From Saltatorellus ferox (lineage in GTDB: Bacteria > Planctomycetota > UBA1135 > GCA-002686595): a DNA stretch of 64,000 bases. The DNA lies in the NCBI GenBank assembly GCA_007751475.1, contig CP036434.1, positions 5,709,524 to 5,773,523 on the forward strand, in the 5' to 3' direction. The notes under the pieces are model-generated. The model saw nothing but the letters and a program-made list of their open reading frames with translations. It had not been told where the DNA came from and ran no database searches. Of this stretch, positions 25,639 through 34,823 are shown piece after piece. The translations under genes were made by a program, and so were the position numbers. Position 1 is the first letter of the stretch, and each line of letters begins with the position of its first letter.

Positions 25639-26688
25639 GTCGCTGGCGTCGATGGGCTCATCGATGCCGTAGCTGCGCCCCGCGCGGCGACCGATGGCCT
25701 CATCCCAGCGCATGGGCGACACGCCGGTGCCGGGCCGCTTCGCGCCGAGGTTGGCCTCGGTCAGCTCCTCGCCCTCGCGAATCGGAACGCGGGCGACGAG
25801 GCTGCGGCGTGCGATGGCGCGGTTGTCGATCTCGCTGGGCGTCGCGCGCTTCTCCGAACCGCCCAGGGCGAGTTCGATGCGCCGGATGCCGCGCACCATC
25901 GCCGTCAGCTCGTCCGGCTCCAGCGACGCCGAATGGTCGGGGCCTTCGAGCGTGGAGTCGAGCGTGAAGTGCTTCTCGATGACGGTGGCGCCGAGGGCGA
26001 CGGCGGCGATCGGGACCTCGATGCCGAGCGTGTGATCGCTGTAGCCGACGGGGACGCCGAACGCTTCGCGCAGCGTCGCCATGGCGCGCAGGTTCACGTC
26101 TTCGATCGGAGTCGGGTACTGGGTGTTGCAGTGCAGGAGCGTGATCGAATCGCGTCGCGCGCCGGCGGTCTCCAGTGCCCCGAGGGCGGCGCCGATCTCC
26201 TCGAGGTCGCACATGCCGGTCGACATGATGATCGGGAGGCGCGCCGATGCGATGCGGCGCAGGAAGGGCAGGTTGGTGACCTCGCCGGAGGGAACCTTCA
26301 TGAAGTCCACGCCCAGCTCGCCGAGGAGGTCGAAGCTCTGGGAGTCGAACGCGGTCGAGGCGAAGCGGATGCCGTGGAGCGCCGCGTGCTGAACGAGGGC
26401 ACGGTGGTCAGCAGCCGAGAGCTCCAGCTTCTTCACCATCTCCAGCTGCGTCTCGGCCGGATCGCCCGCGTTCGCCTTCTGGTACGCGGCCTTGGGCGCC
26501 GAAGCCGAAATGACCTTTTCCGCGATGAAGGTCTGGAACTTGACGTAGTCGGCGCCCGCTTCCGCCGCTCGCTCGATGAGCTGCCGGGCGAGGTCGAGGG
26601 AGCCGTTATGGTTCACGCCCGCTTCGGCGATGATGAGGGTGCGGGGACTGGTGCTGGGGGCGCTCACGGCAGAATCGTACCTGGCCAC
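25630..26688 (-). CDS. legI: legionaminic acid synthase LegI (NeuB family)
   Basis: LegI condenses the free diacetamido sugar with phosphoenolpyruvate to the nine-carbon acid. The 352-residue product has the NeuB TIM-barrel pattern (IIAEAGVNHNGSLDLARQLI, YVKFQTFIAEKVIS, FMKVPSGEVTNLPFL, PIIMSTGMCDLEEI, GVPVGYSDHTLGIEV, VIEKHFTLD) and a C-terminal SAF antifreeze-like domain (NRAIARRSLVARVPIREGE, ANLGAKRPGTGVSP). It is encoded opposite to the rest of the leg genes and converges on legF with a 9-bp overlap, so it must have its own promoter. The ATG gives 16 residues before the first strand; a GTG seven codons later is possible. Confidence 0.88.
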   Translation of the reverse strand: MARYDSAVSAPSTSPRTLIIAEAGVNHNGSLDLARQLIERAAEAGADYVKFQTFIAEKVISASAPKAAYQKANAGDPAETQLEMVKKLELSAADHRALVQHAALHGIRFASTAFDSQSFDLLGELGVDFMKVPSGEVTNLPFLRRIASARLPIIMSTGMCDLEEIGAALGALETAGARRDSITLLHCNTQYPTPIEDVNLRAMATLREAFGVPVGYSDHTLGIEVPIAAVALGATVIEKHFTLDSTLEGPDHSASLEPDELTAMVRGIRRIELALGGSEKRATPSEIDNRAIARRSLVARVPIREGEELTEANLGAKRPGTGVSPMRWDEAIGRRAGRSYGIDEPIDASDLP

Positions 26689-26697
26689 CGACCGTCG

Positions 26698-27102
26698 CTA
26701 GCGATCGAGGATCGGATCTCTTCGCATCACATCGGGCTTGAAGATGTACACGAACGCCGCGGTCGCTGCGGCCACCGGGATCGGGCTCGTGAACGGCACG
26801 ACCCAGTAGACGCCGACCAGCGCGGCGATGATCACTCGCCACGTCGGCGGCGCGTCGAGCCACCTCGCGAAGATGTAGCCGACCACCATCCCTAGCGGCA
26901 GGAAGATCGGCGCGAGCGCTGGCATCGAGAGGATATCGCACAGGTCGACGAGGCCGCCGAGCATGATGGGCTTCAAGACGCTCACGGCGCGCGTCTGAAT
27001 CACCTCGATGCGCGACGGCTGAACACCGAGGCGCTCGACCTCGACCTCGATCACCTCCCGCGGAGCGGACAGCGTGTCAGGATTGTGTTTGCGAAGGTTC
27101 AT
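26698..27102 (-). CDS. small membrane protein, unknown function
   Basis: The 134-residue product has two to three hydrophobic stretches (IFLPLGMVVGYIFARWL, WRVIIAALVGVYWVVPF, IPVAAATAAFVYIF), with a polar N-terminal ~40 residues (IEVEVERLGVQPSRIEVIQTRAV). It ends 9 bp upstream of legI on the same strand, so it may be cotranscribed with legI. The segment PIMLGGLVDLCDILSMPALAPI resembles small planctomycete envelope proteins, but the family is not recognised. Confidence 0.6.
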   Translation of the reverse strand: MNLRKHNPDTLSAPREVIEVEVERLGVQPSRIEVIQTRAVSVLKPIMLGGLVDLCDILSMPALAPIFLPLGMVVGYIFARWLDAPPTWRVIIAALVGVYWVVPFTSPIPVAAATAAFVYIFKPDVMRRDPILDR

Positions 27103-27192
27103 CAGCGTCCTGGATCCAGCATACGCGCTCGGCGCCCCGGCATTCTAAGCTGGGCACTCCCGTTTGCTCACCACCCAGCCCTGGCCCTCTCC

Positions 27193-28902
27193 ATGACGAC
27201 CTTCCGCCCCACCGCCGCCTCCGTCTGCCTGGTTCTCGCCGCGACCACCGCCTGGGCAGGCGACCGCGTGACCGGCCGCTCCTTCGCCACTCGCTCGGAG
27301 GTCTACGCGCAGAACGGGATGGCGGCCACCAGCCAGCCCCTCGCCACCCAGGTCGCCCTCGACGTCCTCAAGGCGGGCGGCTCGGCGGTCGATGCCGCGA
27401 TCGCGGCCAATGCCCTCCTCGGCCTGGTCGAGCCCACGGGGAACGGCATCGGAGGCGACCTCTTCGCGATCGTCTGGGACCCCGAGACGGCCGAACTCCA
27501 CGGCTACAACGGCAGCGGGCGGTCGCCGAGGTCCCTCACCCTGGAGAAGCTCCGCGAGGCCGTCGGGGAAGACGCCAAGATCATCCCCCCCTACGGCCCC
27601 CTCCCCGTGAGCGTCCCGGGTGCGGTCGACGGCTGGACCAGCCTGCACGAGCGCTTCGGCAAGCTGCCCCTCGGCGAGGTCCTCGCGCCTGCGATCGAGT
27701 ACGCGCGCCAGGGCGCCCCGATCACCGAGTTGATCGCCTACTACTGGAATCTCAGCCTCCCCTCGCGAGGGAAGTACCCGGGGTTCCTGGAGACGTTCGC
27801 GCCCGGCGGGCACGCACCGCGCGTCGGCGACGTGTTCCGCAACCCGGGGCTCGCCAACACGCTGCAGCGGATCGCCGAGGAGGGCCGCGCGGGCTTCTAC
27901 GAGGGCGAGGTCGCCGAGACCATCGGCGCCTACATGGCGGAGAACAGCGGGTTTCTGACCGCCGACGACCTGCGTGAGCACCGCGGCGAATGGGTCGATC
28001 CCGTGTCCGTCAACTACCGCGGCTACGACGTCTGGGAGCTGCCGCCGAACGGCCAGGGCATCGCGGCGCTGCAGATGCTCCAGGTCCTCGAGCGCCACGA
28101 CGTGGCGCGCATGGGATTCGGCTCCGAGGAGTATATTCACCTGTTCACCGAGGCCAAGAAGCTCGCCTTCGCGGACCGCGCCAGGTTCTACGCGGACCCG
28201 ACGTTCTCTCGCGCGCCGATCGAACGACTGCTCTCCGACGCCTACGCCGCCGAGCGCAGCGCGCTCATCAAGGAGCGCGCGATGAAGAGCACCGAGCCGG
28301 GCAACGCGGCGCTGGAGGAGGGCGACACGATCTATCTCTGCACGGCTGACTCCAGCGGGATGATGGTCTCGTTGATCCAGTCGAACTACCGCGGCATGGG
28401 ATCGGGGATGACGCCGCCTGGGCTCGGTTTCTGCCTCCAGGACCGCGGCCAGCTCTTCGACCTGACGCCGGGCCGGGCGAACAGCTACGAGCCCGGGAAG
28501 CGCCCCTTCCATACGATCATCCCGGCGTTCATCACCAGGGGCGGCAAGCCGTACATCGCGTTCGGTCTCATGGGCGGCGCGACCCAGCCCCAGGGGCACG
28601 CGCAGATCGTCGTGAACCTCGTCGACTTCGGGATGAACCTCCAGGAAGCCGGGGACGCGCCGCGCATGGTGCACACGGGATCGTCGCAGCCGACGGGCGA
28701 GACCATGGGCGACGGCGGACAGCTGCACCTGGAGACCGGGATCAGCTGGGACGTCCTGCGCGGGCTGCAGCGACGCGGGCACAAGCTCGAATCCGCCAAC
28801 GGCATCTTCGGCGGCTACCAGGCGATTCGCTGGGACGCAGAGCGCGGCGTGTACGCGGGCGCCTCCGAGTCGCGCAAAGACGGCCAGGCCGCGGGCTACT
28901 GA
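27193..28902 (+). CDS. ggt: gamma-glutamyltransferase, secreted
   Basis: The enzyme cleaves or transfers the gamma-glutamyl group of glutathione outside the cytoplasm. The ATG at 27193 gives 569 residues with a short signal peptide (SVCLVLAATTAWAG). Family motifs include AATSQPLATQVALDVLKAGGSAVDAAIAAN, GLVEPTGNGIGGDLF and the autoprocessing site EEGDTIYLCTAD, whose Thr379 aligns with the nucleophile of the small subunit. NYRGMGSGMTPPGLGF and PYIAFGLMGGATQPQGHAQIVVN follow. The TTH of many homologues is DTI here. Upstream in-frame ATG codons would remove the signal peptide and are rejected. Confidence 0.9.
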   Translation: MTTFRPTAASVCLVLAATTAWAGDRVTGRSFATRSEVYAQNGMAATSQPLATQVALDVLKAGGSAVDAAIAANALLGLVEPTGNGIGGDLFAIVWDPETAELHGYNGSGRSPRSLTLEKLREAVGEDAKIIPPYGPLPVSVPGAVDGWTSLHERFGKLPLGEVLAPAIEYARQGAPITELIAYYWNLSLPSRGKYPGFLETFAPGGHAPRVGDVFRNPGLANTLQRIAEEGRAGFYEGEVAETIGAYMAENSGFLTADDLREHRGEWVDPVSVNYRGYDVWELPPNGQGIAALQMLQVLERHDVARMGFGSEEYIHLFTEAKKLAFADRARFYADPTFSRAPIERLLSDAYAAERSALIKERAMKSTEPGNAALEEGDTIYLCTADSSGMMVSLIQSNYRGMGSGMTPPGLGFCLQDRGQLFDLTPGRANSYEPGKRPFHTIIPAFITRGGKPYIAFGLMGGATQPQGHAQIVVNLVDFGMNLQEAGDAPRMVHTGSSQPTGETMGDGGQLHLETGISWDVLRGLQRRGHKLESANGIFGGYQAIRWDAERGVYAGASESRKDGQAAGY

Positions 28903-28919
28903 GCGGATCGCCAGCCGCG

Positions 28920-29429
28920 GTGCCGGACATGATGACCGATCTCTTCCTCTCCCTCCTGTCGCGGCGCGCGTTCGACGTCTCCGCGGATCAGCTGATCGTC
29001 GGCGCCATCGGAACGGTGGTCGTCGCCGTTTGCGCCGTCCTCCACTACGAGGTGATGCGCACCGCTTCGTGGGCCCTCCCCAGGCTCAGGATCCGGCGCC
29101 AGGCACGCGTCCTGGGCGTCATGTTCGCCATGCTGGTGGCCCACATCGCCGAGGTGTGGATCTTCGGCCTGACCTACTGGGTCATGGACGGCTGGCCGGA
29201 ATTCGGCCGGCTGGAGGGACCTGTCGATGAGGGCGCGCTGGACTTCATCTACTTCAGCGTCACGAGCTTCACGACCCTCGGGTTCGGCGACATCGTCCCG
29301 ACGGGCGCGATCCGGATCCTGTGCGGCGCGGAGGCGCTGGCGGGCCTCGGGCTCATCACCTGGTCGGCGTCCTTCGCGTTCCTGGAGATGCAGCGCGACT
29401 GGGCCGAGTTTCGGCGGCCTTCCAAGTAG
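28920..29429 (+). CDS. two-transmembrane potassium-channel-like protein
   Basis: The 169-residue product has a pore-loop signature TTLGFGDIVP (residues 118-127), the K+ channel selectivity filter, with a preceding FIYFSVTSF pore helix. Spans occur near 24-42, 64-88 and 136-155, giving the ion-channel-2 layout with an extra N-terminal span. The GFGD filter is common in bacterial inwardly rectifying-like channels. No regulatory RCK domain is present. The GTG at 28920 or ATG codons at 28929/28932 could start it. It follows ggt by 17 bp and may be cotranscribed. Confidence 0.78.
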   Translation: MPDMMTDLFLSLLSRRAFDVSADQLIVGAIGTVVVAVCAVLHYEVMRTASWALPRLRIRRQARVLGVMFAMLVAHIAEVWIFGLTYWVMDGWPEFGRLEGPVDEGALDFIYFSVTSFTTLGFGDIVPTGAIRILCGAEALAGLGLITWSASFAFLEMQRDWAEFRRPSK

Positions 29430-29461
29430 CGCGCGCCGCGCACGTTGGCGAAGCTCTGGCC

Positions 29462-31009
29462 ATGACTGCTCCGAAGAACGCCGCGAGAACCGTCTGGGAA
29501 GCGCTGGAGTCCGGCGCCGCGCTGCAACCGGGCGCTCCCGCGATCGGGGGCGAGCGACCGCTCGACTATCGCTCCCTGCTGACGACGACCCGTATGCTCG
29601 CCGCGGCTCTTCAAAGGGCCGGGATCGAACCCGGCGACCGCGTGGCCTTGCTCCATCGCAACGCTCCGCTCTTCCTCGTCTGGACGTTCGCGTGCGCGGG
29701 GGTCGGAGCCGTGCTGGTGCCGCTGAACTACCGGCTGAGCGCCGCCGAGATCCGAGACGTCCTCGAAGACTCCAGGACGCGCATGCTGGTGGCGGAAGAC
29801 TGCTTTCGCGAGCTGGCGGAGAGCGCCGGTAGCGGCGTCGATCTCCAGTTCGTGGGACTATCCGCGAACGATCCGCCCTTCGGTTTGCCCCTCGAGACGG
29901 ACGCTCTCCACGGCTTCGTCGCCCATGCCTCCGAGGAGGACGATGTCGCGCACCTCTACTACACGAGCGGCACGACCGGCAAGCCCAAGGGTGTTCCCCT
30001 GACCCAGCGCAACGTCGTCCAGCACGCACTCGCCGCGATCACCGAACTGGACCTCGCGAACGATGACCTCTGGGGTCACGTCGCCCCCATGTTCCACCTA
30101 GCCGATGCGTGGGCCACGATCGCCATCACGCTGGCGGGCGGCTGCCATGTGTTCCTGCCGGACTTCGACGGCCGCGCGGCGCTCGCTCTCTTCGAGGAGA
30201 GCGGCGTGACGGTGAGCAACCTCGTGCCCACGATGCTCCAGCGCATGCTCGCCGCGGCACCCGCGGCTGGCTTCGACGGCGGCTCGCTGCGGCTGGTGCT
30301 GAGCGGCGGCGCGCCGATCTCACCGGCGGCCGTGGCGGCCGTGCTGGACACGTTTCACTGCGAATACGTGCAGACGTACGGGCTGACGGAGACGAGCCCC
30401 TACCTGACGCTGGGCATTCTGGAGCCGCGCCATCGTGAGGAGAGCGAGGAGCGCCAGCTCGCGCGGCGGTCTCGAACGGGACGGCCCTTCGAAACGGTCG
30501 AGCTGGACGTGATCGACGAAGGGGGCCGCTCGGTGCCGCGCGACGATCGCACGGTCGGCGAGATCGTGGCGCGCGGTTCGACGATCACACCCGGGTACTG
30601 GAATCGCCCGGCGGAAACGAAGGCGGCGTTCCGGGGCGGTTGGTTCCACACGGGGGATCTCGCGACGATCGACGCAGAGGGCTGGGTCAACATCGTCGAT
30701 CGGAAGAAGGACATGATCCTGACCGGCGGCGAGAACGTGTACTCGATCGAGGTCGAGAACGCGCTGTACTCGCACCCCGCCGTGCTGGAGTGCGCGGCCT
30801 ACGGAGCGCCCTCGACGGAGTGGGGCGAGGAGGTCCGGGCGGCCGTCGTGCTCCGCGACGGCATCGAGCGCACGGAGGGGCTCGAGGCCGAGCTGCGCGA
30901 ACACTGCGCGGAGCGGCTGGCTCGTTACAAGCTGCCCCGCGCGTTCGTGTTCATGCGCGAACTTCCGAAGACGGGCTCGGGAAAGATCGCCAAGCGGCTA
31001 CTTCGGTAA
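29462..31009 (+). CDS. AMP-dependent acyl-CoA synthetase/ligase
   Basis: The 515-residue product activates a carboxylic acid via an acyl-AMP. The P-loop YYTSGTTGKPKGVPLTQRN, the acyl-AMP motif YGLTETSPY, HTGDLATIDAEGWVNIVDRKKDMIL and the C-terminal LPKTGSGKIAKRLLR (catalytic Lys region) are all present. The length and motifs fit medium/long-chain fatty-acyl-CoA ligases, but the acid cannot be named. It starts at an ATG 32 bp after the channel gene and precedes the convergent glyS. Confidence 0.88.
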   Translation: MTAPKNAARTVWEALESGAALQPGAPAIGGERPLDYRSLLTTTRMLAAALQRAGIEPGDRVALLHRNAPLFLVWTFACAGVGAVLVPLNYRLSAAEIRDVLEDSRTRMLVAEDCFRELAESAGSGVDLQFVGLSANDPPFGLPLETDALHGFVAHASEEDDVAHLYYTSGTTGKPKGVPLTQRNVVQHALAAITELDLANDDLWGHVAPMFHLADAWATIAITLAGGCHVFLPDFDGRAALALFEESGVTVSNLVPTMLQRMLAAAPAAGFDGGSLRLVLSGGAPISPAAVAAVLDTFHCEYVQTYGLTETSPYLTLGILEPRHREESEERQLARRSRTGRPFETVELDVIDEGGRSVPRDDRTVGEIVARGSTITPGYWNRPAETKAAFRGGWFHTGDLATIDAEGWVNIVDRKKDMILTGGENVYSIEVENALYSHPAVLECAAYGAPSTEWGEEVRAAVVLRDGIERTEGLEAELREHCAERLARYKLPRAFVFMRELPKTGSGKIAKRLLR

Positions 31010-31036
31010 CGGTGACTGCGGTGGCAGTCAGGCCGC

Positions 31037-32386
31037 CTACTGCCGCTTCCAGCCGTCCATCTTCTCGAGCAGATACGTCGGCAGCTCGGAGATCTTGACC
31101 TTCTCCTGCTCCATGCTGTCGCGATCGCGGACGGTCACGACATCGCTCTCCAGCGTGTCGCCGTCCACGGTCACGCAGTACGGCGTGCCGACCTCGTCCT
31201 GACGGCGGTAGCGGCGACCGATGGCGCCCGCCTCGTCGTAGAACACGCTCATGCGCGCGCGGCGGAGCAGCTTCTCCACCTCCTTCGCCTTCTCGGGCAT
31301 GCCGTCCTTCTTGACGAGCGGGAAGATCGCGCACGTGATCGGCGCGATCTCCGGGTGGAAGCGCAGGACCACGCGGGTGTCCTTCTCGAGCTCTTCCTCC
31401 TCGTACGCGTCGATGAGGAACGTGAGCGCCATCCGGTTGATGCCGCCCGCGGGCTCGATCACGTACGGGGTGTAGTGCTCCTTCGTCTGGGGATCGAAGT
31501 ACACGAGGTCCTTGCCCGACGCCTCCGAGTGACGCTTGAGGTCGAAGTCGGTGCGGCAGGCGATGCCCTCGAGCTCGCCCCAGCCGAACGGGTACTCGTA
31601 TTCGATGTCCGCCGTGGCCGTGGAGTAGTGCGCGAGCTCTTCCTTGTCATGCTCGCGCATGCGAAGCTTCTCGGGACGGATGCCCATCTCGACGTACCAG
31701 TCGAAGCGCGCCTTACGCCAGAAGTCGTACCACTTCTGCTCCTCGTCGGGCGGCACGAAGAACTCCATCTCCGCCTGCTCGAACTCTCGCGTGCGGAAGA
31801 CGAAGTTGCCCGGCGTGATCTCGTTCCGGAAGCTCTTGCCGATCTGCGCGATGCCGAACGGCGGCTTGATCCGGGCTGACTCCAGGACGTTCTTGAAGTT
31901 CAGGAAGATTCCCTGGGCCGTCTCCGGGCGCAGGTAGGCCACCGAAGACGTGCTCTCGACCGCCCCGAGGTTCGTCTTGAACATCAGGTTGAACTCGCGG
32001 GGCTCCGTCAGCTCGCCCTCGCACTGGCCGGGCTGCTTCGAGGGCTTCTCGGGGCAGCGCGCGTCGTCCAGCTTGTCCGCGCGGAAGCGTGACTTGCACT
32101 TCTTGCAGTCCACCATCGGGTCGCTGAAACCACCGACGTGACCGGACGTGACCCAGGTCTGCGGGTTCTGGATGATCGCCGAGTCGAGCCCGACGACGTC
32201 CTCGCGGCTCGTGACCACGCGGCTCCACCAGGCGTCCTTCACGTGGCGGAGCAGCTCGACGCCCAGGGGACCGTAGTCGTACGTGTTACCGATACCGCCG
32301 TAGATCTCGGAGGCAGGGAACACGAACCCTCTGCGCTTGCAGAGGGAGACGATGGTATCCATCGGGCCAGACTTGGGCTTCGCCAT
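31037..32386 (-). CDS. glyS: glycyl-tRNA synthetase, homodimeric class II type
   Basis: The product (449 residues) charges tRNA-Gly. It has motif 1-type GIGNTYDYGPLGVELLRHVKDAWW, RPETAQGIFLNFKNVLES (motif 2 region), FGIAQIGKSFRNEITPGNFVFRTREFEQAEMEFF, HYTPYVIEPAGGINR (motif 3 region) and a C-terminal anticodon domain (APITCAIFPLVKKDGM). This is the alpha2 form found in archaea, eukaryotes and some bacteria, not the alpha2-beta2 form of E. coli. A C4-type zinc site (KKCKSRFR...CPEKP...C) is visible around residue 90-125. The ATG at 32386 is the first one that fits the family start. Confidence 0.92.
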   Translation of the reverse strand: MAKPKSGPMDTIVSLCKRRGFVFPASEIYGGIGNTYDYGPLGVELLRHVKDAWWSRVVTSREDVVGLDSAIIQNPQTWVTSGHVGGFSDPMVDCKKCKSRFRADKLDDARCPEKPSKQPGQCEGELTEPREFNLMFKTNLGAVESTSSVAYLRPETAQGIFLNFKNVLESARIKPPFGIAQIGKSFRNEITPGNFVFRTREFEQAEMEFFVPPDEEQKWYDFWRKARFDWYVEMGIRPEKLRMREHDKEELAHYSTATADIEYEYPFGWGELEGIACRTDFDLKRHSEASGKDLVYFDPQTKEHYTPYVIEPAGGINRMALTFLIDAYEEEELEKDTRVVLRFHPEIAPITCAIFPLVKKDGMPEKAKEVEKLLRRARMSVFYDEAGAIGRRYRRQDEVGTPYCVTVDGDTLESDVVTVRDRDSMEQEKVKISELPTYLLEKMDGWKRQ

Positions 32387-32588
32387 GGGATCGGGGGGCC
32401 GCTCCGGATCGAGCGGCGGGGCTGGGACGCTGTGAAATCGGGCGCCAGGGGCGCCTGTCGAGGGAAAGAGTCTATCGGATCGAGTCGATGGGACGAGACC
32501 CTGGAGCGGATACAATCGCCGCACACAAGCGGGCCCGGCCCCCGGCCTCCTCCCACGTCGCCTCCACGCCCCTTCTTTCCCGACCGCC

Positions 32589-34790
32589 TTGGCACAGTCA
32601 CGCGAATCCTCCAGCGGTCGTTTCGGGACCTTCGGGGGCGTTTTCACGCCCTGCACGCTGACCATCCTCGGCGTGATCATGTTCCTGCGGTTCGGCCAGG
32701 TCGTGGGCAACGCGGGCGTCCTGGCGACCCTCGGGATCGTGGCGCTTTCGAAGGCGATCACCACGATGACCGCGTTCTCGGTCTCGGCGATCGCCACGAA
32801 CACTCGGGTCAAGGGCGGCGGCGCCTACTTCATGATCAGCCGCTCGCTGGGCGTGGAGTCCGGCGGGTCCATCGGGGTCGTGTTCTTCCTGGCCCAGGCG
32901 ATCTCGGTCGCCATGTACGTGATCGGCTTCACGGAGGCGTTCACGGCGACGTTCCCGGCCTTCGCCCCACACCGCGAGTCGGTGGCCAGCACGATCAACC
33001 TGCTGGTCTTCCTCTGCGTCTTCATCGGCGCTGGCTGGACGATCAAGCTGCAGTACGGAATCCTGGCGATCCTCCTGCTCTCCATCGCGTCGTTCGCGGT
33101 GGGAGCCATCGGCTCGTTCGATCCCTCGACCCTGTCGGAGAACCTCGGCACGGGATTCCTGGAGGGTCAGAGCTTCTTCACGATGTTCGCGCTGTTCTTC
33201 CCGGCCGCCACCGGGATCATGGCGGGTGCCAACATGTCGGGCGACCTGCGTGACCCCGCCAAGTCGATCCCCCGGGGCACGCTCGCCTCCATCGCTTTCA
33301 CCGGGCTCGTCTACGCCGGCATGGCACTGCTCCTCGGCGGCTCGGAGCCGCGCATCACGCTCCAGACCGACAACATGGTCGTGCGCGAGGTCGCGGCCTT
33401 CGGCCCCCTGATCACCGCTGGCATCTTTGCAGCGACGCTCTCCTCCGCCATCGGTTCGATGATGGGCGCGCCGCGGATCCTCCAGGCCCTCGCTCGCGAC
33501 CGGATCTTCCGCCGCCTCAATCCGTTCGCCCAGGGCTCCGGCGCGACCAACGAGCCGCGCCGCGCCGTCGTCGCCACCTTCGTGATCGCCGAGCTCGGCA
33601 TCCTGGTGGGCGACCTCGACCTCATCGCCCCCATTATCACCATGTTCTTCATGGTGACCTACGGCTACCTGAACCTCGCCACGTTCCAGGAGTCCTATAC
33701 GCGCAACCCGTCCTATCGTCCCACGTTCAAGTGGACGCACTGGACGATCGCGCTGCTGGGCGCCGTGAGCTGTGCGCTCGTGATGCTGCTCATCGCGCCG
33801 CTCTGGGCCCTGGCCGCCGTGGCCCTGATGGCGATGCTCCACCGCTACATCGGGCGCCGCCAGATCCGGTCGACCTGGGGCGACGTACGCAGCGGGGCCG
33901 CCTTCGAACGCGCGCGCAAGGAGCTCCAGCGCCTGGAAGAAGAGAGCTACCATCCAAAGAACTGGCGCCCCTCGATCCTGGCCTTCAGTGGTGGCGCAGG
34001 CGCGCGCGTCGAGCTGGCGGTCTTCGGGCACTGGCTGTGCGCGGGACGCGGCATTCTGAGCCTCGCGCAGGTCATCACGGGTGACGTAGAGAACCTCGTC
34101 GAGCGTCGCCTTGCCCAGGAGAAGGCGCTGCGCCGGTTCATCCAGGAAGAGGGTCTGGAAGCGTTCCCTGCCGTCGTCGTGAGCCCGGACCGCAACCGCG
34201 GGATCGAAGCCCTTGCCCAGTGCCACGGCCTCGGCGCCTTCCGCCCCAACACAATCCTCGTCGGCTGGTCGAGCGATCCCGAGCAGGCGGAAGAGCGGCT
34301 GGAGACGCTGCGCACCATCCGCAACCTCGGGTACAGCATTCTGATGCTGTCGACCAAGAACACGGAGGACAGCGACCCGCGCGAAGTTCCCGACGGCACC
34401 ATCGACGTGTGGTGGCGCGGCAAGGAGAACGGCCCGCTGATGGTGATGCTCGCTCACCTGCTCGTCCAGAACGAGGAGTGGCGCGATCATAAGATTCGGC
34501 TCCTGCGCGTCGTCAGCAGCGAGAGCGGCGTCGAGGAGTCCGAACGCCACCTGCGGGAGCTTCTGGGTACCGCGCGTATCCGAGCGGAGGCCAAGGCCAT
34601 CGTGTCGGAAGATCCCCTGGGCGCTATCCGCGAAACCTCCAGGAACGCGGCCATCGTGATGATGGGCTTCCGGCTTCCCGAGCATGGGGAGAACGCAAGC
34701 TACCTCACGGAGAGCACGAACCATATGCTCCACAAGCTCGGAACGGTGTTCCTCGTGCACAGCGCGGGGAACGTGGCTCTTGACGCATGA
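32589..34790 (+). CDS. SLC12-type (cation-chloride cotransporter-like) amino-acid/ion permease
   Basis: The 733-residue product has ~12 membrane spans in an APC/LeuT-type core (GVFTPCTLTILGVIMFLRFG, GGGAYFMISRSLGVESGGSIGV, FFPAATGIMAGANMSGDLRDPAKSIPRGT). It ends in a ~280-residue soluble C-terminal domain (PSILAFSGGAGARVELAVFG, GWSSDPEQAEERLETL). The GPLGGGxY-like and ANMSGDLxDPxxSIPxGT patterns are typical of Na-K-Cl/K-Cl cotransporters of the SLC12 family, more familiar from eukaryotes. The TTG start lies 203 bp from the divergent glyS start. Transported ions are not resolvable. Confidence 0.82.
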   Translation: MAQSRESSSGRFGTFGGVFTPCTLTILGVIMFLRFGQVVGNAGVLATLGIVALSKAITTMTAFSVSAIATNTRVKGGGAYFMISRSLGVESGGSIGVVFFLAQAISVAMYVIGFTEAFTATFPAFAPHRESVASTINLLVFLCVFIGAGWTIKLQYGILAILLLSIASFAVGAIGSFDPSTLSENLGTGFLEGQSFFTMFALFFPAATGIMAGANMSGDLRDPAKSIPRGTLASIAFTGLVYAGMALLLGGSEPRITLQTDNMVVREVAAFGPLITAGIFAATLSSAIGSMMGAPRILQALARDRIFRRLNPFAQGSGATNEPRRAVVATFVIAELGILVGDLDLIAPIITMFFMVTYGYLNLATFQESYTRNPSYRPTFKWTHWTIALLGAVSCALVMLLIAPLWALAAVALMAMLHRYIGRRQIRSTWGDVRSGAAFERARKELQRLEEESYHPKNWRPSILAFSGGAGARVELAVFGHWLCAGRGILSLAQVITGDVENLVERRLAQEKALRRFIQEEGLEAFPAVVVSPDRNRGIEALAQCHGLGAFRPNTILVGWSSDPEQAEERLETLRTIRNLGYSILMLSTKNTEDSDPREVPDGTIDVWWRGKENGPLMVMLAHLLVQNEEWRDHKIRLLRVVSSESGVEESERHLRELLGTARIRAEAKAIVSEDPLGAIRETSRNAAIVMMGFRLPEHGENASYLTESTNHMLHKLGTVFLVHSAGNVALDA

Positions 34791-34823
34791 TCTGAAGTAC
34801 CGGCAAGCGATGAGAAATCGACG

